This document shows, in pieces, positions 1 through 6,307 of a stretch of DNA of 6,730 bases. Where the stretch lies: the NCBI GenBank assembly GCA_026193755.1, contig JAPHUI010000013.1, positions 1-6,730 of the forward strand, read 5' to 3'. Source of the stretch: Ignavibacteriaceae bacterium. Lineage in GTDB: Bacteria; Bacteroidota; Ignavibacteria; Ignavibacteriales; Ignavibacteriaceae. Under the pieces are notes generated by a model that was not told where the DNA came from, ran no database searches, and was given only the letters and a program-made list of their open reading frames with translations. Positions within the stretch are counted from its first letter, which is position 1; the number at the start of each line of letters is the position of its first letter. The position numbers and the translations under genes are program-made.

Positions 1-753
1 ACCAAATCTAATTTTCTCTATCTCAAAGTAATGTTCAATGGCTTCTATTTCCTCAATTAGCGGAACTTCTGAATTGTTTTTTGTTGTTAATGAATATCTA
101 TAAAACTCCGAGAGTTTAGTAACCATCTCTTCTGCTTTAACTTGATTCGAGCGAATCAAAGCTCTTAGAGAACTGAATGAATTAAAAAGAAAATGAGGAT
201 TCACTTGGTAACGCAGCATTTGCAGTTGAGCACTCTGAGCCAGCAGGTCCAGTTTTTCGGCTCTATCCCGCTCTCTAGACCAGTCCAGCCAAAATTTAAT
301 TCCAAAATAAAGTAGGCTCCACGTTGTCATTAAAGGAAATACTCCTGTCATTCGTTGCGCCATGTAATTTAAGCTAAATATAATTTCTAAATATTGATCA
401 AAAAGCTCAGGGTTTAATGATAAAAAAATGAAATGAGCCGTATAGTATAAAATAATTGAAGATATTAAAGAAATAGATAATATAAATCCCAGCACAAATA
501 GCAGTTGTTTATGCTTATAGTGAAAGCGTTTATAAATAAACCTCAAACCAATAGTAATAACAAAACCCACAGCCCATTGGATTGCGTTACTAAAAAAATT
601 ATGCCAGCTATCAAGAACGTACTCTGGGCTTACAATGAATGAATCTGCTGCAATTAAAAGTATCCATCCCACTGCATTAAAAAACCAAAATGAGGGGTAT
701 CCTCTTTTTGCAGCAATTTTATTAAAAAAATTTTCTGGTGAATGCTGAAACAT
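1..753 (-). CDS. LytS/YehU-type sensor histidine kinase, C-terminus cut by window edge
   Basis: The reverse strand is open from ATG at 753 to the window edge, giving 251 residues. Four hydrophobic segments are visible at about residues 22-41, 53-74, 84-113 and 135-156. A charged linker (SRERDRAEKL, 159-168) leads into the phospho-acceptor region of the His_kinase family (LytS type), with the diagnostic 'LRYQVNPHFLFNS' at 180-192; His187 is the expected phosphorylated residue. The later 'IEHYFEIEKIRFG' (239-251) is also typical, and the ATP-binding domain should lie beyond the edge. In this family the kinase sits in the inner membrane and normally phosphorylates a LytTR-type response regulator, often encoded just downstream, which here would be off the left side. 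Its signal is unknown. A Bacteroidota-type promoter lies 44 nt upstream of the ATG. The start is supported by that promoter and a weak purine-rich site (AGAAAG). Family assignment is firm; ligand and target are not known. Confidence 0.93.
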   Translation of the reverse strand, partial: MFQHSPENFFNKIAAKRGYPSFWFFNAVGWILLIAADSFIVSPEYVLDSWHNFFSNAIQWAVGFVITIGLRFIYKRFHYKHKQLLFVLGFILSISLISSIILYYTAHFIFLSLNPELFDQYLEIIFSLNYMAQRMTGVFPLMTTWSLLYFGIKFWLDWSRERDRAEKLDLLAQSAQLQMLRYQVNPHFLFNSFSSLRALIRSNQVKAEEMVTKLSEFYRYSLTTKNNSEVPLIEEIEAIEHYFEIEKIRFG

Positions 754-796
754 ATCTTTCTATAAGTGATGGTATTCCACAATCAATTATGTGTTG

Positions 797-827
797 CAAA
801 AGTACAGTGATAGTAATTTATTACAAA
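797..827 (-). promoter_or_regulatory. Bacteroidota-type housekeeping promoter of the histidine kinase
   Basis: Read on the minus strand, TTTG (827-824) is followed after exactly 19 nt by TACTTTTG (804-797). This matches the known Bacteroidota primary-sigma consensus TTTG-N19-TAnnTTTG (-33/-7 elements) at every defined position. Transcription would start near 790, leaving an AT-rich leader of about 35-40 nt before the kinase ATG at 753. This is a sequence match only; no start site was measured. Confidence 0.7.
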
Positions 828-917
828 CCAATATTTATTTAAGAGGTTGTATTATTACTCAAAAGATCATTAACAGCTTCAAGAAATATTATAATTCATT
901 TATTTGACTGATTTGCT

Positions 918-941
918 GAAAGTTAATATTTGGAAACTTTC
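918..941. repeat. Inverted repeat, 7-bp arms around a 10-nt spacer
   Basis: GAAAGTT (918-924) and AACTTTC (935-941) are perfect inverted copies separated by 10 nt. A further CTGA (916-919) could pair with TCAG (944-947) in an alternative bulged form. The arms are AT-rich and no T-run follows, so it is not a good intrinsic terminator. It could be an operator half-site pair or a leader hairpin for the gene at 1079, or chance in AT-rich DNA. Confidence 0.3.
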
Positions 942-975
942 CCTCAGTATCACTCCCATAATCAAAACAATCCAG

Positions 976-991
976 TTGATCGCTTAAATAA
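976..991 (+). promoter_or_regulatory. Shared upstream element, copy 1 (TTGATCGCTTAAATAA)
   Basis: This 16-mer recurs at 1986-2001 with one mismatch (G/T at position 7). It begins 103 nt before the ATG of the first propeller gene. Flanking bases are also partly alike: AAAACA begins 12 nt upstream of the element in both places, and CTnCC begins 5 nt after it in both. The two downstream genes are not homologous to each other, so the match is more likely a shared regulatory site or a duplicated leader than a coding relic. The role is unproven. Confidence 0.35.
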
Positions 992-1078
992 TTGTGCTGC
1001 CTTTTACAAAAAAACCATTTTAAAAAAGGAAACCGACGTTTAATTTGCTTTAATAATAATGCAAACCAATAATATTTT

Positions 1079-1945
1079 ATGAACAGAAAATATCTGTCTA
1101 AAACAATTCAGCCCATCATATTTTGTGTCATTTTACTCGGGGCTGTATCCAATGCACAAAATTTACTTAATAATCCAGAAAGTATTGTATTCGATTCTGA
1201 CCGGAATCGGTATCTAGTTTCAAATTGGGGAGATGGGTCGATTGTTCAAATAGACAGTAACGGAGTTCAGAGTTATTTCAGCACTGCAATTCAAAAAAGG
1301 TATAATGTAGCTGGACTATATATATTTGGTGATACATTGCTAGCGGCCTCAGGGGATACGTTAAATTCTGATACAACAGGAAAGGGTTTAACCGGATTTA
1401 ATTTAAAGACCGGTGAAATTATCTTTCATATTCCTATCCCGGGGATAGGACTTCCTAATGATATCACTTCAGATAAAGATGGTGCCATTTATCTAACTGA
1501 TTATTGGGATGATAAACTTTATAAAATTAAAAATCACACACCTTCTGTCTACATCAGTAAAGGAATACTTGGATATCCAAACGGGATGGTTTATGATAGC
1601 GTAAATAACCGATTATTGATATTATCCGTAATGGGTCCGGGTGCACCAATTATAAGTGTTGATTTAAATGATTCTTCTGTTACGACAGTAATTAACACAG
1701 AATTAAATGGTACTGATGGGATAGCGATGGATAAGGCAGGAAGGATTTACATATCTGAATGGACAACCGATCAAATTTTTATGTACGATAGTAATTTCAA
1801 TGATCCGCCGGAAGTGTTCTCCAAGGATCATAACGATCCAGCAGATATTTACTATGATAAAATCAATCACCTACTAGCGATTCCTAATTTCACCTCAAAT
1901 ACTATCGATCTGGTTACCATATATCCCAAATCTGGTTCCGAATAG
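1079..1945 (+). CDS. Secreted six-bladed NHL/SMP-30-like beta-propeller protein without sorting domain
   Basis: A Sec signal peptide covers residues 1-26 (basic start NRKYLSK, hydrophobic core 12-22, cleavage SNA|Q). The mature part is six propeller blades at about 33-70, 77-121, 125-162, 166-208, 211-250 and 253-281. Most begin with the NHL/SMP-30-like pattern 'P-[ND/ES]-I-x-x-D' followed by 'Y[LI][VTS]-[NDE][WY]', for example 'NPESIVFDS', 'LPNDITSDKDG' and 'GTDGIAMDKAG'. It is clearly a paralogue of the gene at 3645: both start the mature protein with 'QNLLN', and blade 1 matches closely (NRYLVSNW versus NRYLVANW). Unlike that paralogue it stops right after blade 6 ('...KSGSE'), with no T9SS domain. 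It therefore either stays periplasmic or leaves by another route. Such folds bind ligands or act as lactonases; no catalytic residues can be assigned here, so function is unknown. No Shine-Dalgarno is seen; the start is chosen for the well-formed signal peptide. Confidence 0.88.
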   Translation: MNRKYLSKTIQPIIFCVILLGAVSNAQNLLNNPESIVFDSDRNRYLVSNWGDGSIVQIDSNGVQSYFSTAIQKRYNVAGLYIFGDTLLAASGDTLNSDTTGKGLTGFNLKTGEIIFHIPIPGIGLPNDITSDKDGAIYLTDYWDDKLYKIKNHTPSVYISKGILGYPNGMVYDSVNNRLLILSVMGPGAPIISVDLNDSSVTTVINTELNGTDGIAMDKAGRIYISEWTTDQIFMYDSNFNDPPEVFSKDHNDPADIYYDKINHLLAIPNFTSNTIDLVTIYPKSGSE

Positions 1946-2163
1946 AAATTAAGGTATTATTTCACCCTTTGAAAAAACACTTCCATTGATCTCTTAAATA
2001 ACCAAACTACCACTCATAAAAGAGAAGCAACATATAATAACTACGTATTTTATTTTTCTTATGAGTTATCAATGCTTTGTAAACATTTTGCAGATGCTTG
2101 TGCAGAAAACAGTATAATTAAAATTAGAAACAATTAATAAGCTACTATTATTAAAGGTAGACT
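1946..2163. other. Intergenic leader before the four-gene run
   Basis: This 218-nt AT-rich gap has no credible gene and no clear intrinsic terminator for the gene ending at 1945. It carries the second copy of the shared 16-nt element (1986-2001). I see no perfect TTTG-N19-TAnnTTTG promoter. It is the longest gap between the plus-strand genes, so it is the most likely place for a promoter serving the run that starts at 2164. I found no relic of a T9SS domain in any forward frame. Confidence 0.6.
1986..2001 (+). promoter_or_regulatory. Shared upstream element, copy 2 (TTGATCTCTTAAATAA)
   Basis: It matches 976-991 at 15 of 16 positions and lies 178 nt before the ATG at 2164. Both copies are in the same orientation relative to the downstream gene. 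It may be a regulator binding site or upstream promoter element common to both transcripts. Confidence 0.35.
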
Positions 2164-3615
2164 ATGAAAACTAAAACTAATTATTTCGTAGTAGTACTTG
2201 TAGTTCTTTTCACTTCAGTTTCATTCGCACAAATCTCTTTTATCAAACACACAATTGATGGTAACTTCTCAGGTGCAGCCTCTGTTTATGCAATAGATGT
2301 TAACGGAGATAGCTTGATTGATGTTCTTGGTGCGGGGGGAGGTGCTAATTCGATTACAATGTGGAAAAACGATGGCAACAATCCAATTTTCTGGGAAGAA
2401 CAGGCAGTTGTTAATAACTTCCAGGTGGCAAGTTCGGTATTTTCGGTTGATCTCGATAATGATGGTGACAACGATGTTTTAGGTTCTGCATGGATGGATG
2501 ATGAAATAGCTTGGTGGAGTAATAATGGAGGTAATCCGGTAGAATGGACAAAACAGCCGATTGATCAAAATTTTGACGGTGCTCAGGAAATTTATGCGAC
2601 AGATATAGACGGTGATGAAGATATTGATGTACTCGGTGCAGCTATGAACGGTAATCAAATTGTTTTATGGTATAATAACGGTGAAACTCCTATCACCTGG
2701 TCGAAACAAATAATTGCTGAAAATTTTGACTGGGCACGTTCCGTTTACGCTCTGGATGTAAATGATGATACAAGGATAGATATTCTAGGTGCAGCTTATT
2801 CGGTAAATAAGATTTCGTTATGGATTAATAATGGTGATTCAACCTGGACTGAACAAGTAATTGATAGTAATTTTCCCGGTGCGCATAAAGTTTACGCGTG
2901 CGATATAGATAATGATAATGATATTGATATTCTGGGGGCAGCACATTTAGGAGATGAAGTTGCATGGTGGGAAAATGAAGAAGGGAATCCGATTCAGTGG
3001 ACAAAACATACAATTGAACAAAATCTTGATGGTGCTATTTCAGTCTACGCGTGTGATATTGATAAAGACGGAGATGCCGATGTTTTGGGTGGTGCGGAAG
3101 TCGCAAACGATGTAACCTTATGGTTAAACAATGGAGATTCTCCGGTTACCTGGACAAAGCAAACCATAGATTGCGACTTTGCAGGTGCGTGGGGAGTATT
3201 TGCAGAAGATATTGATAATGATAGTACTATTGACATTATCGCTGCTGCCTCAATAGCTAATGATATAGCGTGGTGGGAAAATGATGGTATAGTAGGTATT
3301 AATGATCAGCCAAATTTTCCAAGTAAAATAAAACTTTTTCAAAATTATCCCAATCCGTTTAATCCATCAACAAAAATTAAATATCAAATTCCCAAGCTAA
3401 GTTTTGTATCGCTTAAAGTTTATGATGTACTGGGAAATGAAATAGCAATATTAGTTAATGAAGAAAAACCTGCAGGAAATTATGAAGTTGACTTTTCGGC
3501 CACAGGCGGATCCGCCTCAGGAGGGAATGTCTATAATCTTCCAAGTGGAATCTACATTTACAAACTGAATGCTGGAAAGTTTACAAAAACAAATAAGATG
3601 ATTTTGCTGAAATAA
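2164..3615 (+). CDS. T9SS-secreted seven-bladed FG-GAP/VCBS-type propeller protein
   Basis: The signal peptide is residues 1-22 (MKTKTNYF basic start, cleavage SFA|Q). Residues 39-375 are seven FG-GAP/VCBS-like blades with a near-constant 51-residue period. Each carries a calcium-loop motif D-x-[DN]-x-D-x-x-x-D beginning at Asp45, 96, 147, 198, 247, 298 and 349, and all ligand positions are intact in all seven. Most blades then read 'DVLGA...I..W..N[ND]G..P..WTKQ.I...F.GA'. Blade 4 lacks two residues in the strand linker, so its spacing is 49. A short linker leads to a T9SS C-terminal sorting domain at 389-483 (LFQNYPNPFNPS, VYDVLGNEIA, PSGIYIY, terminal LLK), which in this family directs outer-membrane translocation and attachment or release. 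That domain has a ten-residue insertion at about 449-458. AAAGG at 2153-2157, 6 nt before ATG, supports the start. It is paralogous to the gene ending at 6273 and 29 nt upstream of the next gene. The blades suggest calcium-stabilised binding; the ligand is unknown. Confidence 0.92.
   Translation: MKTKTNYFVVVLVVLFTSVSFAQISFIKHTIDGNFSGAASVYAIDVNGDSLIDVLGAGGGANSITMWKNDGNNPIFWEEQAVVNNFQVASSVFSVDLDNDGDNDVLGSAWMDDEIAWWSNNGGNPVEWTKQPIDQNFDGAQEIYATDIDGDEDIDVLGAAMNGNQIVLWYNNGETPITWSKQIIAENFDWARSVYALDVNDDTRIDILGAAYSVNKISLWINNGDSTWTEQVIDSNFPGAHKVYACDIDNDNDIDILGAAHLGDEVAWWENEEGNPIQWTKHTIEQNLDGAISVYACDIDKDGDADVLGGAEVANDVTLWLNNGDSPVTWTKQTIDCDFAGAWGVFAEDIDNDSTIDIIAAASIANDIAWWENDGIVGINDQPNFPSKIKLFQNYPNPFNPSTKIKYQIPKLSFVSLKVYDVLGNEIAILVNEEKPAGNYEVDFSATGGSASGGNVYNLPSGIYIYKLNAGKFTKTNKMILLK
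2278..3288 (+). repeat. Seven tandem coding repeats, about 153 nt each
   Basis: These are in-frame DNA repeats that encode the seven propeller blades. The period is 153 nt, with one unit of 147 nt (blade 4). DNA similarity between neighbours is visible locally: TACGCGTG occurs at 2893 and again exactly 153 nt later at 3046, each followed by a GATAT-rich stretch coding for the calcium loop. Most other units are too diverged in DNA for the repeat to be more than a protein-level signal. Confidence 0.85.
3504..3517. repeat. GC-rich perfect 14-bp palindrome inside the sorting-domain code
   Basis: AGGCGGATCCGCCT is self-complementary over 14 bp. It lies at the start of a 30-nt stretch (about 3508-3537) that is absent from the two sister sorting domains at 4503-4763 and 6013-6270. 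The sisters read 'TGLPSGIYFY' or 'AGLPSGIYFY'; here 'TG' and 'LPSGIYIY' are separated by GSASGGNVYN. Local GC is far above the surrounding AT-rich sequence. It looks like a small palindromic element inserted in frame. Confidence 0.7.
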
Positions 3616-3644
3616 AGAAGTATTAGACATACAAGAGGTTTAAG

Positions 3645-4766
3645 ATGAATGAAAAAAATATTAAATATGTGAAACAATTATTGAGCAAGCTTGTTTATCA
3701 GATTTTTATATTCTTACTTCCTGTTACAGTATATTCTCAAAACCTGCTCAATGGTCCGAATGATATTGTATTTGATTCATTGAACAACCGCTATCTTGTT
3801 GCCAACTGGGCCGGGAATAGCATTGTTGCCATAGACTCCCTTGGCAATCAATCCTATTTTCGGAGTAATATTACCCATGCTCATGGCATGGAAATAAAAG
3901 ACAGCATCTTGTTTGTGGTTAGTTATCGCAATCTGTTATTAATAGATTTATATTCATCCTCCACTATCAATAGTATTTTTGTGCCCGGGTCTGAATATCT
4001 TGGTCACATCGCACTTGACTCGTCGCATTATGTATATGTTACTGACTGGTCTGCAAAAAAATTGTTTAGAATTAATATCAATGACCAAACCTCTGCGACT
4101 CTTCATACTCTGGATCCCATACCCGGGGGGTTATCCTATGAAGTAAACAATAACAGACTCATACTATTAATTTTTGTAGATAATGCACCTATTCTCGCAT
4201 ATAACTTAGCTAGCGGGAACATTGATACGGTTAGAAACACAAATATAAATGAGCCGGATGCTATATGCAGAGATTTAAATGGTAACTACTATATAACCTC
4301 ATTTGCCGATAATATTGTTTATAGATTTGACAGTAATTTCGCTTTCAACCCCGAAATAATTTCAACCGGTCATAGCGAACCATCGGGGATAGGGTATAAT
4401 ATGTCCGATAACATTATTGGTGTAACAAATTATAATATCAACAGAGTTGATCTTATCAATCTAAGTCCGAACAACCTTGATTTTCAACTTAACAATACCC
4501 CAATCGATTTTGTTCTCTTTCAGAATTATCCCAATCCTTTTAATCCGACCACAAAAATCAATTTTCAAATTCCTGAATTAAGCTTTGTTACACTTAAAAT
4601 TTATGATGTTTTGGGAAATGAAATTGCAACTCTTGTTAATGAAGAAAAAGTGGGGGGAAGTTATGAGGTCGAATTTAACGCAACTGGATTACCAAGTGGA
4701 ATATATTTTTATCAATTAACGGTAAGTGAGAATATCACTATAAAAAAGATGGTACTTCTCAAATAA
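3645..4766 (+). CDS. T9SS-secreted six-bladed NHL/SMP-30-like beta-propeller protein
   Basis: The signal peptide is residues 1-31 (lysine-rich start, core 16-29, cleavage VYS|Q). Six blades follow at about 38-76, 78-115, 118-157, 160-200, 203-242 and 245-273, with motifs such as 'GPNDIVFDS', 'HIALDSSHYVYVTDW' and 'EPDAICRDLNGNYYITSF'. After a linker, residues 287-373 form a T9SS C-terminal sorting domain (LFQNYPNPFNPT, IYDVLGNEIATLVNEEK, GLPSGIYFY, MVLLK). It is the paralogue of the gene at 1079, sharing QNLLN at the mature start and the blade order, but it has the sorting domain that copy lacks. A strong ribosome site, AAGAGG at 3633-3638, sits 6 nt before the ATG. It is 29 nt after the preceding gene, so they are probably co-transcribed. 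The protein is probably exported across the outer membrane to bind an unknown ligand. No enzyme signature is visible. Confidence 0.92.
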   Translation: MNEKNIKYVKQLLSKLVYQIFIFLLPVTVYSQNLLNGPNDIVFDSLNNRYLVANWAGNSIVAIDSLGNQSYFRSNITHAHGMEIKDSILFVVSYRNLLLIDLYSSSTINSIFVPGSEYLGHIALDSSHYVYVTDWSAKKLFRININDQTSATLHTLDPIPGGLSYEVNNNRLILLIFVDNAPILAYNLASGNIDTVRNTNINEPDAICRDLNGNYYITSFADNIVYRFDSNFAFNPEIISTGHSEPSGIGYNMSDNIIGVTNYNINRVDLINLSPNNLDFQLNNTPIDFVLFQNYPNPFNPTTKINFQIPELSFVTLKIYDVLGNEIATLVNEEKVGGSYEVEFNATGLPSGIYFYQLTVSENITIKKMVLLK

Positions 4767-4818
4767 AAATGAAGTACTACAATTAAAGTTAGTGAACATT
4801 AATTTTTATCATTATAAA

Positions 4819-4823
4819 AAGAG
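4819..4823 (+). promoter_or_regulatory. Ribosome binding site favouring the ATG at 4831
   Basis: AAGAG lies 7 nt before ATG 4831. Its layout (AAGAG, CTTAAG, then the ATG) resembles the AAGAGGTTTAAG leader of the gene at 3645. The alternative GTG at 4792 has only AAAG placed 3 nt away, too close to work well. This supports the shorter start, though the bases also encode Lys-Ser in the longer reading. Confidence 0.45.
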
Positions 4824-4830
4824 CTTAAGT

Positions 4831-6273
4831 ATGTACAATCCTATACATTTTATATTTAACGTTTTTCTTCTCGTTTTATTAATATTCTTTCCTGTTTTAG
4901 GTCAAATCAATTTTTGGGAAGGGACTGTTGACAATAATGTTCACGGTGTTGGTGGTATTTTCACTTGCGATCTTGATAACGATATGGATATTGATATTCT
5001 AGGCGCTAGTCTTCAGGATAATCAAATAATCTGGTGGAGAAATGATGGTGGCGAACCAATTATCTGGACTAAAATTATAATTGGCTCTAATGTGGGAGAA
5101 GCGCATTCAGTTTATGCAGCAGATTTTAATGGTGATAATCTTAAAGATGTTGTTGGTGCAGCTTATGTAGGAACACCCGGTATTGCTTGGTGGCGAAACA
5201 ATGGCGGTAATCCGGTTACTTGGACAAAATTTACAGTGGCTAATAACTTTATAAATGCGCACGAAGTCTGTGCATATGACCTTGATAAAGATAATGATAT
5301 GGATATCCTCGGGGCATCTTCGGATCTGAATAGAATAGCGTGGTGGCGTAATGATGGCGGTGATCCTATTGTATGGACTGAACAAATATTAAGTAATAAT
5401 GTAACCTTAGCTAAATCTGTTACTGTTGGTGATCTGGATAGAGACCAAGATAATGATGTTATTGGTGTTTCTATAGCAAACAACGATGTTATCTGGTGGC
5501 GTAACGACGGTGGACAACCAATTCAATGGACTCAATTTTTAGTTGACGGAAATTTCGGAGGGGCACATAGAGTGCAGGCCGTTGATTTAAATGATGATTC
5601 TAATCTTGACATTTTAGGAGCAGGCTATTTAAGCCATCAAATAGCTTGGTGGCGAAATGATGGAGGTGATCCAGTAGTATGGACAAAGCAAGTTATTGAA
5701 AGTGGCTTTACCAATGCTTGCATAGCTTATGCAATTGATCTTGATGGAGATAATGATAAAGATGTAATTGGAACCGGACAGGGCATAAATCAAATAGCCT
5801 GGTGGAGAAATGATGGTGGCGAACCGATACAATGGACAAAGTTTATCATCACTAATAATTTCACTCGTCCCTGGCCTTTGTATGCAGACACTCTTAATGA
5901 TGATGAAAAAATAGATATTGTAGTTGGAAGCAGCCACAATGGTAGTAATCTAGTAAAGTGGTGGCGAAATGAAGGTATATCAGGAATAGAAGATAAGCCA
6001 TCTTCCCCAACTGCAATCAAGCTTTTCCAAAATTATCCCAATCCTTTCAATCCAAGCACAATAATAAACTATTCAATTCCAAAATTAAGTTTTGTTACCC
6101 TCAAAGTTTATGATGTTTTAGGTAGTGAAGTTGCTACTCTGGTTGAAGAAGAAAAATTCGAAGGGAATTACTATTTACAATTTAGTGGAGCGGGGTTACC
6201 AAGTGGCATTTATTTCTATCAACTGAAAGCAGGAAGCTTTGTTGAAACAAAGAACATGTTATTATTAAAATAA
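4831..6273 (+). CDS. T9SS-secreted seven-bladed FG-GAP/VCBS-type propeller protein, second copy
   Basis: From ATG 4831 the protein is 480 residues; an in-frame GTG at 4792 would add 13 (MNINFYHYKKSLS). The signal peptide is 1-24 (cleavage VLG|Q). Seven blades follow at about 42-382. Calcium loops of form D-x-[DN]-x-D-x-x-x-D begin at Asp47, 98, 150, 201, 252 and 303. The seventh loop has Thr354 in place of the first Asp, so that site may be weak or lost. Each blade carries WWRN[DE]G or WWRNNG (at 68, 120, 171, 222, 273, 324 and 377), more uniform than in the sister at 2164. Residues 395-480 are a T9SS sorting domain (LFQNYPNPFNPS, VYDVLGSEVATL, GLPSGIYFYQL, terminal LLLK). The shorter start has the better ribosome site, but its signal peptide has no Lys or Arg; the GTG start would supply KK. 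It sits 64 nt after one gene and 34 nt before the next, so is probably in the same transcript. Its ligand is unknown. Confidence 0.9.
   Translation: MYNPIHFIFNVFLLVLLIFFPVLGQINFWEGTVDNNVHGVGGIFTCDLDNDMDIDILGASLQDNQIIWWRNDGGEPIIWTKIIIGSNVGEAHSVYAADFNGDNLKDVVGAAYVGTPGIAWWRNNGGNPVTWTKFTVANNFINAHEVCAYDLDKDNDMDILGASSDLNRIAWWRNDGGDPIVWTEQILSNNVTLAKSVTVGDLDRDQDNDVIGVSIANNDVIWWRNDGGQPIQWTQFLVDGNFGGAHRVQAVDLNDDSNLDILGAGYLSHQIAWWRNDGGDPVVWTKQVIESGFTNACIAYAIDLDGDNDKDVIGTGQGINQIAWWRNDGGEPIQWTKFIITNNFTRPWPLYADTLNDDEKIDIVVGSSHNGSNLVKWWRNEGISGIEDKPSSPTAIKLFQNYPNPFNPSTIINYSIPKLSFVTLKVYDVLGSEVATLVEEEKFEGNYYLQFSGAGLPSGIYFYQLKAGSFVETKNMLLLK
4954..5976 (+). repeat. Seven tandem coding repeats, about 153 nt each, second array
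   Basis: These in-frame repeats encode the blades of the second FG-GAP/VCBS-type protein, with 153-159 nt between equivalent WWRN codons. A perfect 27-bp match links the WWRNDGG codons of blade 1 (5031-5057) and blade 6 (5799-5825), 768 nt apart, equal to five whole blades. Recombination between them would remove five blades in frame. Confidence 0.85.
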
Positions 6274-6307
6274 TTTTTATAATTAATAAATATGATGGAG
6301 TTCTGAA

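Larger units (their letters stand above)
754..1078. other. Divergent intergenic region between kinase and first propeller gene
   Basis: This is 325 nt of AT-rich sequence with no convincing gene on either strand. It holds the kinase promoter (797-827), an inverted repeat (918-941) and a 16-nt element (976-991) shared with the next intergenic region. For the rightward gene I find no perfect TAnnTTTG box; the nearest is TTAATTTG at 1040-1047, one mismatch, without a good -33 partner. The gene at 1079 also lacks a Shine-Dalgarno sequence: the leader just before its ATG is only A/T-rich, which is common in Bacteroidota. Confidence 0.7.

Noticed and set aside
1986..2030. CTCTT ... AAGAG pairing as a terminator after the first propeller gene
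   Set aside because: The loop would be about 26 nt, the stem is short and AT-rich, and no T-run follows.
1946..2163. Frameshifted sorting domain downstream of the first six-bladed gene
   Set aside because: I read the region in the three forward frames and saw no NPFNP, SGIY or terminal LLK-like string.
2286..3236. Minus-strand open frames of 61-63 codons inside the first seven-bladed gene
   Set aside because: They are antisense shadows of the repeated calcium-loop codons, recur with the blade period, and have no ribosome sites or family likeness.
2278..3288. Evenly spaced repeats suggesting a CRISPR-like array
   Set aside because: The units are 153 nt, in frame, diverged in DNA and encode beta-propeller blades; there is no constant repeat with unique spacers.
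4769..4786. Short ATG frame (MKYYN) between two genes
   Set aside because: It has only five codons before a stop and no sign of being a leader peptide; it is probably chance.
5107..6020. Overlapping minus-strand open frames of 76-106 codons inside the second seven-bladed gene
   Set aside because: They mirror the WWRNDGG and DxD repeats in antisense, overlap one another in different frames, and lie within a well-supported gene.
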